Positions 7,132-14,134 of a stretch of 14,464 nt of DNA are shown here, in pieces (within the stretch, counting starts at the first letter, position 1; each line of letters opens with the position of its first letter). Both the position numbers and the translations under genes were made by a program. The notes under the pieces are model-generated. The model searched no databases, was not told the origin of the DNA, and worked only from the letters and a program-made list of their open reading frames with translations. Where the stretch lies: positions 1 to 14,464 of the forward strand of contig JAHBAN010000218.1 of the NCBI GenBank assembly GCA_018500075.1, written 5' to 3'. This DNA is from Flavobacteriia bacterium. GTDB lineage: Bacteria; Bacteroidota; Bacteroidia; Flavobacteriales; Flavobacteriaceae.

Positions 7132-7416
7132 TTACATGGCCCCCACGTCGTCGGGGATGTCAAAGAAGGTCGGGTGACGGTAGACCTTGCTTTCGCTTGG
7201 CTCATAGAGCGGGCCTTTGTCAGACGGGCTGGAGGCGGTGATATGCGCGGCTTCCACCACCCAGATCGACTGGCCTTCGTTGCGCCGCGTATAGACATCG
7301 CGGGCATTTTTGATGGCCATTTCGGCGTCGGGCGCGTGCAGGCTGCCGACGTGGCGGTGTGAGAGGCCATGTTGACCGCGGATGAAGATTTCCCAGAGGG
7401 GCCATTCTTTAGACAT
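7132..7416 (-). CDS. paaB: Phenylacetyl-CoA 1,2-epoxidase subunit PaaB
   Basis: PaaB is a small subunit that bridges PaaAC units of the epoxidase. The 94-residue protein begins MSKEWPLWEIFIRGQHGLSH and has LHAPDAEMAIKNARDVYTRR (about 26-45) and EGQSIWVVEAAHI, close to the usual family length of about 95. The ATG at 7416 is supported by AAGGAG 7 nt upstream. An upstream in-frame start at 7494 would add 26 unrelated residues and overlap paaA, so it was rejected. The paaA stop codon TAA is fused to this ribosome-binding site (TAAGGAG). Confidence 0.95.
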   Translation of the reverse strand: MSKEWPLWEIFIRGQHGLSHRHVGSLHAPDAEMAIKNARDVYTRRNEGQSIWVVEAAHITASSPSDKGPLYEPSESKVYRHPTFFDIPDDVGAM

Positions 7417-7427
7417 CGTGATGCTCC

Positions 7428-8420
7428 TTATTCCGCAGCGGTTTTCAGGGCTGCGCGTTTGGCGGCGTGGGCCATGAGGCCGTCGCGCACCCATGCGCCT
7501 TCGTCCCAGGCTGTGTTGCGTTTTTCCATGCGGTCGACATTGCAGGGGCCGTTGCCGCGCAGCACGTCAAAGAACTCGTCCCAATCCGGCTCGGAGAAGT
7601 CGTAGCCGCCCTTCTCTGCGTTCCATTTGAGGTTTTCATCCGGCACCGTCAGCCCGAGATATTCGGCCTGTGGCACGGTCTGGTCGACAAATTTCTGGCG
7701 CAGCTCGTCGTTTGTATCGATCTTGATTTTCCACGCCAGCGACTGGGCCGAGTGCACCGAGTCCTTGTCTGACGGGCCAAACATCATCAGGCTCGGATAC
7801 CAGAGCCGGTTGAGCGCATCCTGAGCCATGGCCTTTTGCGCCGCCGTGCCTTGGGCCATTTTCATCATGATGTCATAGCCCTGACGCTGGTGAAAGCTCT
7901 CTTCCTTGCAAATCCGGATCATCGCGCGGGAATAAGGGCCATAGGAGGTGCGCTGAAGCGGCACCTGATTCATGATCGCGGCCCCGTCAACAAGCCAGCC
8001 GACTGCGCCGATATCGGCCCAATTGAGTGTGGGGTAGTTGAAAATCGAGGAGTATTTCATGCGCCCGTCCAGAAGCTGTTCGGTCAGCTCGTCGCGGCTC
8101 ACGCCCATGGTTTCGGCGGCGGCATAGAGGTAGAGGCCGTGGCCCGCCTCGTCCTGCACCTTGGCCAGCAGGATCGCTTTGCGCTCCAGTGTGGGCGCGC
8201 GGGTGATCCAGTTGCCCTCGGGGAGCTGGCCGACGATCTCGCTGTGCGCGTGCTGGCCGATCTGGCGGATGAGCGTTTTGCGGTAGCCCTCGGGCATCCA
8301 GTCTTTCGGTTCGATCTTGATGCCGGCGTCGATGCGATCCTGAAAGGCCGCCTCTTCGGGAGACATTTCCGCGCGGGTTTTGACGCCCTCGCCCGTTGAT
8401 TTTACCATCTGTGCATACAT
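7428..8420 (-). CDS. paaA: Phenylacetyl-CoA 1,2-epoxidase catalytic subunit PaaA
   Basis: PaaA holds the diiron centre that inserts one oxygen atom of O2 into the aromatic ring of phenylacetyl-CoA. The 330-residue protein shows all expected diiron ligands: Glu61 (HAHSEI), Glu91 and His94 (QDEAGHG), Asp145 (WLVDGAA), Glu174 and His177 (EESFHQRQG). Their spacing equals that of E. coli PaaA with a 19-residue N-terminal offset. The ATG at 8420 is supported by AGGAG 7 nt upstream; an in-frame ATG at 8408 is possible but too far from it. The gene starts 11 nt after the thiolase stop. Confidence 0.97.
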   Translation of the reverse strand: MYAQMVKSTGEGVKTRAEMSPEEAAFQDRIDAGIKIEPKDWMPEGYRKTLIRQIGQHAHSEIVGQLPEGNWITRAPTLERKAILLAKVQDEAGHGLYLYAAAETMGVSRDELTEQLLDGRMKYSSIFNYPTLNWADIGAVGWLVDGAAIMNQVPLQRTSYGPYSRAMIRICKEESFHQRQGYDIMMKMAQGTAAQKAMAQDALNRLWYPSLMMFGPSDKDSVHSAQSLAWKIKIDTNDELRQKFVDQTVPQAEYLGLTVPDENLKWNAEKGGYDFSEPDWDEFFDVLRGNGPCNVDRMEKRNTAWDEGAWVRDGLMAHAAKRAALKTAAE

Positions 8421-8431
8421 GATATCTCTCC

Positions 8432-9637
8432 TCAGACCCGTTCAATGATAATGGCTGCGCCCTGACCGACGCCAACGCACATGGTGCAGAGCGCATAGCG
8501 CCCGCCGCGACGCCGCAGCTCGTAGGCCGCCGTCATGACAAGGCGTGCGCCTGACATTCCGAGCGGATGGCCGAGCGCAATGGCGCCGCCGTTGGGATTG
8601 ACGTGTTCGGCATCATCGGCCACGCCGAGGGCGCGCAGCGTGGCAAGCCCTTGCGAGGCGAAGGCCTCGTTAAGCTCGATCACGTCCATGTCTTCAATGC
8701 CGAGGCCCGCGCGGGCGAGCACCTTTTGGCTCGCAGGCACGGGGCCGATGCCCATGATGCGCGGCGCGACACCCGCAACAGACATCCCCACAACACGGGC
8801 CAGCGGCGCAAGGCCCTGCGCCTGAGCGCAAGCCTCAGAGGCCATCAGCAGCGCTCCCGCGCCGTCATTGACGCCCGAGGCATTGCCAGCGGTGACACTC
8901 TTGCCCTCGCCGTTGATGGCGCGCAGCTTGGCAAGGCTTTCGGGCGTTGTGCCGGCGCGGGGGTGTTCGTCTTGGGCAAAGACAAGCGCCTCGCCCTTGC
9001 GCTGCGGGATCTCCACGGGCGTGATTTCCTCGGCAAACTTACCAGCCGCCTGAGCGGCCTCAAAGCGGGCTTGGGAACGGGCGGCAAAGGCATCCTGATC
9101 TTGGCGGGAGATGCCGAAGTCTTCGGCCACATTGTCGGCGGTTTCCGGCATCGAGTCGGTGCCATAGGCGGCTTTCATCTTCGGATTTACAAAGCGCCAG
9201 CCGATGGTTGTATCATAGACCGTATTGGTGCGCGAAAAGGCGGTTTCGGCCTTGGGCATCACAAAGGGCGCGCGGCTCATGCTTTCCACACCACCGGCGA
9301 TGGCCATGTCATAATCGCCCGCCTTGATGGCGCGGGCAGCCATGCCGACAGCGTCCATACCGCTTGCGCAGAGGCGATTGAGCGTGGTGCCGGGAACCTC
9401 GATCGGCAGGCCCGCCAGCAGCGCCGCCATACGGGCGACATTGCGGTTGTCCTCGCCGGCCTGATTGGCGGAGCCATAGATCACATCATCAATCGCGGCC
9501 CAATCCACCGAAGGGTTGCGCGCCTTGAGCGCAGCGATCGGCAGCGCGGCCAGATCATCGGCGCGCAGGCTGGACAGCGATCCGCCGTAGCGGCCAATCG
9601 GGGTTCGGGTTGCATCACAAATAAAGGCTTCGGCCAA
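8432..9637 (-). CDS. paaJ: 3-oxoadipyl-CoA / 3-oxo-5,6-dehydrosuberyl-CoA thiolase (PaaJ, also called PcaF)
   Basis: The enzyme carries out the thiolytic steps of the pathway, ending in acetyl-CoA and succinyl-CoA. The 401-residue protein has the thiolase catalytic residues: nucleophile Cys90 in LNRLCASGMDAV, His357 in NGGAIALGHPLGMSG, and Cys387 in CTMCVGVGQG. The N-terminus AFICDATRTPIGRYGG is typical of beta-ketoadipyl-CoA thiolases. Translation starts at a TTG (9637-9635), supported by AGGAG (9648-9644) with a 6-nt gap. No ATG or GTG fits better. It is the first gene of the minus-strand operon with paaABCDE, which argues for the PaaJ role. A PcaF role in the beta-ketoadipate pathway would use the same activity and cannot be excluded. 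Confidence 0.93.
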   Translation of the reverse strand: MAEAFICDATRTPIGRYGGSLSSLRADDLAALPIAALKARNPSVDWAAIDDVIYGSANQAGEDNRNVARMAALLAGLPIEVPGTTLNRLCASGMDAVGMAARAIKAGDYDMAIAGGVESMSRAPFVMPKAETAFSRTNTVYDTTIGWRFVNPKMKAAYGTDSMPETADNVAEDFGISRQDQDAFAARSQARFEAAQAAGKFAEEITPVEIPQRKGEALVFAQDEHPRAGTTPESLAKLRAINGEGKSVTAGNASGVNDGAGALLMASEACAQAQGLAPLARVVGMSVAGVAPRIMGIGPVPASQKVLARAGLGIEDMDVIELNEAFASQGLATLRALGVADDAEHVNPNGGAIALGHPLGMSGARLVMTAAYELRRRGGRYALCTMCVGVGQGAAIIIERV

Positions 9638-9643
9638 GGCGGT

Positions 9644-9648
9644 CTCCT
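9644..9648 (-). promoter_or_regulatory. Ribosome-binding site that decides the TTG start of the thiolase
   Basis: AGGAG on the minus strand lies 6 nt before the TTG at 9637. The conserved N-terminal sequence of the thiolase begins 3-4 residues after that TTG, so this site and the family alignment agree on the rare start codon. Confidence 0.75.
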
Positions 9649-9702
9649 GTCGGGCTATCCTGTCGCTGCCATACTGTGGCGCGAGACATGATTCGACGCA
9701 AG

Positions 9703-9751
9703 CAATATGTTACACTTCAAAGTCATATTTGCATTTTTCGGTAACATATTG
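9703..9751. repeat. 11-bp perfect inverted repeat in the thiolase/acyltransferase divergent region
   Basis: CAATATGTTAC (9703-9713) and GTAACATATTG (9741-9751) are exact reverse complements separated by 27 nt, with centres 38 bp apart. They lie in the AT-rich middle of the gap between the divergent thiolase and acyltransferase genes. A 7-bp direct repeat ATTTGCA occurs at 9727-9733 and 9764-9770 among the same elements. The arrangement suggests paired binding sites for a regulator, possibly controlling the paa operon. No known motif is matched with confidence. Confidence 0.5.
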
Positions 9752-9836
9752 GCAGATTTTCAGATTTGCACAAAAAATTGCCGCATTGCTGCTATAGCTC
9801 GTCAGATAACGAGGAAGCCTAAGTTACATCACGCCT

Positions 9837-11819
9837 ATGACAGCCAGTGCCCATAGCTATCGCCCCGAGATTGACGGTCTGCGCATGATCGCCATTTGCG
9901 CTGTTGTGGCGTATCACTTCGGCCTGCCCGGTCTTGGCGGCGGGTTTGCGGGCGTTGATGTGTTTTTTGTCATTTCGGGCTATCTGATTGGCGGGCTGTT
10001 GTGGCGCGAGGCCTGCGCCACGGGCCGCATTTCCCTGTCGCGGTTTTATATCCGCCGTGTGAAGCGGCTGGCACCGGCGTTCTTTGCTATGGTGCTGGTG
10101 GCGAGCGCTGTGGCGTGGTTTGTGCTCTTGCCGTTTGAGTTTCGCGACTATGGCAAATCGCTGATCGCGGCGAGCGTCTATCTGAGCAATGTTCTGTTCT
10201 ACCGGGGCGCGGGGTATTTTGACACGGGTGCAGAGACCAAGGTGTTGCTGCACACATGGTCGCTCTCCGTGGAGGAGCAATTCTATATTTTCCTGCCGCT
10301 GCTCTTGCTTGTGCTTTTGCGCTGGAAGCGGGTGTTTCCGGGCGCGCTCTGGCTCTGCTTTGCGGCCTCGCTCACCCTCTCTGTCTGGCTGACGCCAAGC
10401 CATGAAACGGCGGCCTTCTATCTCTTTCCCTTGCGCGCATGGGAGCTTCTGGCAGGCGTTTTGCTGGCCATTCACAGCCACGAGCGCGCACCGCTCAGGG
10501 CGGGCGCATGGATGAGCTGGCTGGGGCTTGCGCTTGTGCTGGGCAGCCTTGGGATGATTGATGCGGCGCAGGGCTTTCCCGGCTGGCAGGTGATTTTCCC
10601 TGTGCTGGGGACTGTGCTTTTGCTCGCAAACGGGCGGGCGCGCAACGCTGTAAACGCGGCGCTGAGCCTGCGCGGGCCGGTGTTTCTGGGCAAGATATCC
10701 TATTCGCTCTATCTCTGGCACTGGCCTGTTTTTGTGCTCTCGCTCTATTGGCGCGGCGCCTATGCCGGCTGGCATGAGGCGCTTCTCTGGATGGGGTTGA
10801 GCCTTGGGCTGGCCACGCTGAGCTGGCGCTATGTCGAGACGCCGTTTCGCAAAATTGAACCGCGCGGCGCGGCTGTGCTCGGCGCGCTGGCGGTGCCTTC
10901 GGCGCTCGCTCTGGGCCTTGGGGCGCTGGCCTATGTGAAAGACGGGTTGCCCAGCCGCTTTGACGCCGCCACACAGGCGCATATCGCGGCCAGTGCGGAT
11001 TTTTTGCAGGATTTCTCGCGCTGTTCGGTGCCGCGCGCGGGGGCGTTTGAGGGCGTGGAACTTTGCCCGATCGGCCCCGAAGGCGCGCCCCAGGTGCTGA
11101 TCTGGGGCGACAGCCATCTGCGCGCCATGAAGGAGGGGCTGGAGCAGGCCGCTTGGGCGGCGGCGACCCCGGCGCTCATCATCTGGCGGGCGGGCTGCCC
11201 GCCGCTTTTTGGCGTGGACAAAACCGAGAGCTATGCCACGCGCAGCGAGGATCGGGCCTGCACGCGCGACAAGGCCATCATTGAACGCGATCTGCCCGGT
11301 CTTGCGGCGGTGCGCGATGTGCTGCTGGTCGGGCGCTGGAGCTATTATGCGAGCGGGCGCGGTGTGGGGCTTGACGCGGAAAACACCATTGCGCTTGCGG
11401 GCTACGGCCAAAGCGACAATGCGGCGGTGCTGCGCGCCGGGCTGGCGGCGACGCTGCCAAGGCTGCGGGCGCAGGCCGGGCGGGTGCATCTTCTGGAGCA
11501 ACTGCCGGAGCTGCCGCGCTATGACAGCCGCGAGGCGGCGCGGCTTCTGGCGCATGGGCAGGCGCACCCAGACGAGATTGCGGCGCGGGCCAGTGTGGCG
11601 CGAACGGCCGCCGCGGCGCGCTATGAGGCGGCGCGCGCAGCGCTGGGTGCGGCCCCTGTGATCGCAACTTGGGATGCGGTCTGTGACCGCGACACCTGTC
11701 GCGCGCTTCAGGGCGCGACAAGCTGGTATTTTGACAACAACCACATCACCAACACCGCCGCAAAGGCCATGGCGGCCCGGTTTGCGGCTTTGTTTGAGGG
11801 GCGTTTGAGCGATGAATGA
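9837..11819 (+). CDS. Acyltransferase-3 (OafA/YrhL-type) membrane protein with C-terminal SGNH domain
   Basis: Such proteins move an acyl group, often acetyl, across the inner membrane and attach it to surface glycans. The 660-residue protein has a multi-pass AT3 domain (about 9-365): YRPEIDGLR with the R-X10-H pair Arg16/His27, FFVISGYLI (43-51), FYIRRVKRLAPAF (70-82), WSLSVEEQFY (141-150), LYLWHWP (291-297) and WRYVETPFR (330-338). A C-terminal extracytoplasmic SGNH domain (about 395-655) has the nucleophile block IWGDSH (Ser426) and the Asp/His block DNNHIT (Asp633, His636). OafB-type O-acetyltransferases share this layout and length. ATG 9837 is the only reasonable start, but a good ribosome-binding site is lacking (GAGGAAG lies 19 nt upstream). 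The end overlaps the GMC gene by 8 nt. The acceptor glycan is unknown. Confidence 0.92.
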   Translation: MTASAHSYRPEIDGLRMIAICAVVAYHFGLPGLGGGFAGVDVFFVISGYLIGGLLWREACATGRISLSRFYIRRVKRLAPAFFAMVLVASAVAWFVLLPFEFRDYGKSLIAASVYLSNVLFYRGAGYFDTGAETKVLLHTWSLSVEEQFYIFLPLLLLVLLRWKRVFPGALWLCFAASLTLSVWLTPSHETAAFYLFPLRAWELLAGVLLAIHSHERAPLRAGAWMSWLGLALVLGSLGMIDAAQGFPGWQVIFPVLGTVLLLANGRARNAVNAALSLRGPVFLGKISYSLYLWHWPVFVLSLYWRGAYAGWHEALLWMGLSLGLATLSWRYVETPFRKIEPRGAAVLGALAVPSALALGLGALAYVKDGLPSRFDAATQAHIAASADFLQDFSRCSVPRAGAFEGVELCPIGPEGAPQVLIWGDSHLRAMKEGLEQAAWAAATPALIIWRAGCPPLFGVDKTESYATRSEDRACTRDKAIIERDLPGLAAVRDVLLVGRWSYYASGRGVGLDAENTIALAGYGQSDNAAVLRAGLAATLPRLRAQAGRVHLLEQLPELPRYDSREAARLLAHGQAHPDEIAARASVARTAAAARYEAARAALGAAPVIATWDAVCDRDTCRALQGATSWYFDNNHITNTAAKAMAARFAALFEGRLSDE

Positions 11820-13371
11820 GCTGTTGAACAGACCTTGGGATGTGGTTGTGATCGGCACCGGCATGGGCGGCGGCACGCTGGGCCGTGCGCTGGCGGAGGC
11901 CGGCAAGAAAACCCTGTTTATCGAGAAAGGGCCAGCCGGCCACCGCCGCGAAGAGACGCCTTTGTCGCATGATATCTTCCTGCCCGAAGCGCGGCTGGCA
12001 CGGGGGCTTTGGCCGGCACAGATGCGTGCCCGCGTGGACGGGCAGGAGCAGAGCTTTTTTGCCCCGCTTGGCGCTGGGGTTGGCGGCAGTTCTGTCTTTT
12101 ATGCGGCCACGCTCGAGCGCCCCGCTCCGCAGGATCTGGACCACACCGCAGCCCGGCCCCATCCGACAGGCGGCTGGCCTGTGTCTTTTGCGCAATTTGA
12201 GCCTTATCTGGCGCGCGCCGAAGAGCTATATCAGGTGCGCGGCGGGGCGGATGTGCTTGGCCCGCAGCCCTCGCGTGCCCTGCCCGAGGCGGGCGAGATG
12301 GGCGCGGCGGACCGTGTGATGGCCCAGCGTCTGGCCGCCAACGGGCTGCATCCTTATCATTTGCACACGGCGGTGAAAAATATCGCCGGCTGCAAGAGCT
12401 GTCTTGGTTTCAAATGTCCGATGCCCTGCAAGATGGACGCCCGTTCGGCGGGGGTTGAGCCGGCGCTTGCCACGGGCCATGCGGCGCTGCTGCACTCTGC
12501 CGAGGTGCGGCGGCTTGTGGGCGACGGGCAGCGCATCACCCATATCGAGCTGCGCCTTGAGGGCGAAACCCATTTGCTGCGCGCACCCGTTTTTGTTCTG
12601 GCGGGCGGCGCCTTTGGCAGCCCGCGCCTCTGCCTTGGCTCGGCCTCTGAAGCCTTCCCCAAGGGCGTGGCAAACACGAGCGGGCGCGTCGGGCGCGGGC
12701 TGATGTTTCATCTCAACGAGATGTTTGCGGTCTGGCCGGGGATCGCAGGCGGCGGGCCGTCAAAGGCGGTCGGGTTTCGCGATCTGCTATGGCACGAGGG
12801 CGCGCGCCTTGGCATGGTTCAGGCGATGGGGATGGATGCCTCTTATGGCGAGATTTTGCACTATTTGCGCCAGAGGCTCGCGCGCAGCGCTCTGGGCCAA
12901 AAACGCCTCGTTCAGGAAGCCGCGCGGCTGCCTGCGGCGCTCTCAGCGAAGCTTCTGGGCAACGCCAAGGTCTTTGTCGGGCTGATGGAGGACCTTGCCT
13001 ATGAGGACAACCGCGTTTTGCCCCCCGCAGGCGATACGATCGAGATCGAATATCATATGCGAGACGAGCTTCTCGCGCGCCGCAAGCTGTTTCGCCGCGC
13101 CATCAAGAGCGCATTCAAAGGCCAGCGGCAGATGTTTCTGAGCAACCGGCCCGAGCTGAATTATGGCCACCCCTGTGGCACCCTGCGCTTTGGCGCAGAC
13201 CCCAAGCGCTCGGTGCTCAACGGCGTGGGGCGCGTGCATGAGCTGGCAAATCTGTATGTGGCGGACGCAAGCTTTATGCCCAGTTCGATGGGGGTAAACC
13301 CGTCACTGGCGATTGCGGCGCAGGCTTTGCGCACGGCAGAGGCAATTGTGGAAAGGGGGGCGCATGACTGA
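11812..13371 (+). CDS. GMC-type FAD-dependent oxidoreductase
   Basis: The 519-residue protein has an N-terminal FAD-binding Rossmann fold, VVVIGTGMGGGTLGRAL (11-27) ending in the acidic FIEKG (36-40), a second FAD contact GAGVGGSSVFYAA (87-99), and a GMC C-terminal domain with NYGHPCGTLRFG (450-461; probable active-site His453) and NLYVADASFMPSSMGVNPSL (480-499; probable Asn496). It likely oxidises an alcohol group, but the substrate is unknown. Between the domains four cysteines are spaced C-X2-C-X4-C-X3-C (194, 197, 202, 206), a feature I remember from one GMC subgroup; it may bind metal or form disulfides. No signal peptide is visible, so it appears cytosolic. The start overlaps the acyltransferase stop by 8 nt (ATGAATGA) and the end overlaps the SDR gene by 8 nt, implying translational coupling. 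Confidence 0.88.
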   Translation: MNELLNRPWDVVVIGTGMGGGTLGRALAEAGKKTLFIEKGPAGHRREETPLSHDIFLPEARLARGLWPAQMRARVDGQEQSFFAPLGAGVGGSSVFYAATLERPAPQDLDHTAARPHPTGGWPVSFAQFEPYLARAEELYQVRGGADVLGPQPSRALPEAGEMGAADRVMAQRLAANGLHPYHLHTAVKNIAGCKSCLGFKCPMPCKMDARSAGVEPALATGHAALLHSAEVRRLVGDGQRITHIELRLEGETHLLRAPVFVLAGGAFGSPRLCLGSASEAFPKGVANTSGRVGRGLMFHLNEMFAVWPGIAGGGPSKAVGFRDLLWHEGARLGMVQAMGMDASYGEILHYLRQRLARSALGQKRLVQEAARLPAALSAKLLGNAKVFVGLMEDLAYEDNRVLPPAGDTIEIEYHMRDELLARRKLFRRAIKSAFKGQRQMFLSNRPELNYGHPCGTLRFGADPKRSVLNGVGRVHELANLYVADASFMPSSMGVNPSLAIAAQALRTAEAIVERGAHD

Positions 13372-14134
13372 GGCAAACGGGCGGCTATTGGAGAGCGTGG
13401 CTCTGGTCACAGGCGCAGGCGCAGGGCTTGGCCGTGCTATGGCGCGGGGGCTGGCGGCGCGCGGGCTGCGGGTGGCCGCTTTGGGCCGCCGGCTTGGCCC
13501 GCTTCAGGAGACCGCCGCGGGGCATCCGGGCATTCTGCCACTGGTGTGTGATGTCTCCGATCCGCTTGCGCTTGAGGCGGGTTTTGCCGAGGTGCGCGCC
13601 AGGCTCGGGCCGGTGCTCTTACTTGTCAACAATGCAGCCGTTTATCCGCGCCGCGATATCTTTGCGGAGAGTCAGGCGAGCTTTATGGCGACGGTGGCGA
13701 CCAATCTGGGCGGCAGCTTTGGCGCAACGCGGCTCGCGCTTGAGGATATGGCCGAGGCGGGCTTTGGGCGGATCCTGAACATCGCGAGTTTTGCCGATAT
13801 CGCCCCCCTGCCCGCCTCTGGCGCCTATTCGGTCTCAAAGGGGGCGCAGCGGATTTTGACTCGTGCGCTTGTGGCCGATCTGGCCGACCGTTTGCCCGAT
13901 ATTGTGATCAATGACTGGCTGCCCGGTATGCTTGCAACCGAGATGGGCCGCCCCGACGGGCTTGCCCCCGAGGTGGCGGCGGGCTGGGGGGTGACGCTGG
14001 CGCTCTGGCATGAGCGCAGCTTGAATGGCACCCTTTTTGAGCTCAACCGCGAGCTGCCGGCGGTGCGGGGCCTGAAAGAGCGGCTGAAAGACCGGCTTTT
14101 GCTGCGGCGCGTGGCGCGGCCACGGCGGCTTTAG
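13364..14134 (+). CDS. Short-chain dehydrogenase/reductase (SDR) family protein
   Basis: This 256-residue classical SDR has the cofactor motif TGAGAGLG (16-23), the NNAA segment (89-92), the structural Asn114, and the catalytic Ser142, Tyr155 and Lys159 (YSVSK). Asp63 in CDVSD is a typical adenine contact. Arg42-Arg43 after the second strand (ALGRR) hint at NADP(H) preference, which is a weak guess. The substrate is unknown. The ATG at 13364 is preceded by AAAGGGGGG; an upstream in-frame start at 13313 would lie inside the GMC gene. It overlaps the GMC stop by 8 nt (ATGACTGA), so the two oxidoreductases are probably made together and may act in sequence. Its last 4 nt overlap the 3' end of the opposite-strand glycosyltransferase. 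Confidence 0.9.
   Translation: MTEANGRLLESVALVTGAGAGLGRAMARGLAARGLRVAALGRRLGPLQETAAGHPGILPLVCDVSDPLALEAGFAEVRARLGPVLLLVNNAAVYPRRDIFAESQASFMATVATNLGGSFGATRLALEDMAEAGFGRILNIASFADIAPLPASGAYSVSKGAQRILTRALVADLADRLPDIVINDWLPGMLATEMGRPDGLAPEVAAGWGVTLALWHERSLNGTLFELNRELPAVRGLKERLKDRLLLRRVARPRRL

Larger units (their letters stand above)
9638..9836. promoter_or_regulatory. Divergent promoter region between the paaJ-paaABCDE operon and the acyltransferase unit
   Basis: This 199-bp gap must hold start signals for both units. It is AT-rich from about 9690 to 9830, unlike its surroundings. On the minus strand TTGTGC (9773-9768) is followed after 17 nt by AATATG (9750-9745), the best promoter-like pair for the thiolase operon, overlapping one arm of the inverted repeat. 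On the plus strand TTGCAC (9766-9771) and the TATA-containing GCTATAGC (9791-9798) are possible elements for the acyltransferase, but the spacing is not ideal. The exact promoters are not established. Confidence 0.45.

Noticed and set aside
9735..9746. Second TetR operator upstream of the thiolase operon
   Set aside because: The minus strand has TTACCGAA, which matches only one half of the AACCGTTCGGTT palindrome; the other arm is absent.
9727..9770. Binding site for an ScfR/RamB-type regulator because of ATTTGCA copies
   Set aside because: Those regulators, as I remember, recognise fuller TTTGCAAA elements. Only partial copies exist here, so the assignment is too weak.
9819..11906. 695-codon open minus-strand frame opposite the acyltransferase
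   Set aside because: The plus strand encodes conserved AT3 and SGNH motifs with membrane segments. The antisense product is Arg/Gln/Pro-rich low-complexity sequence.
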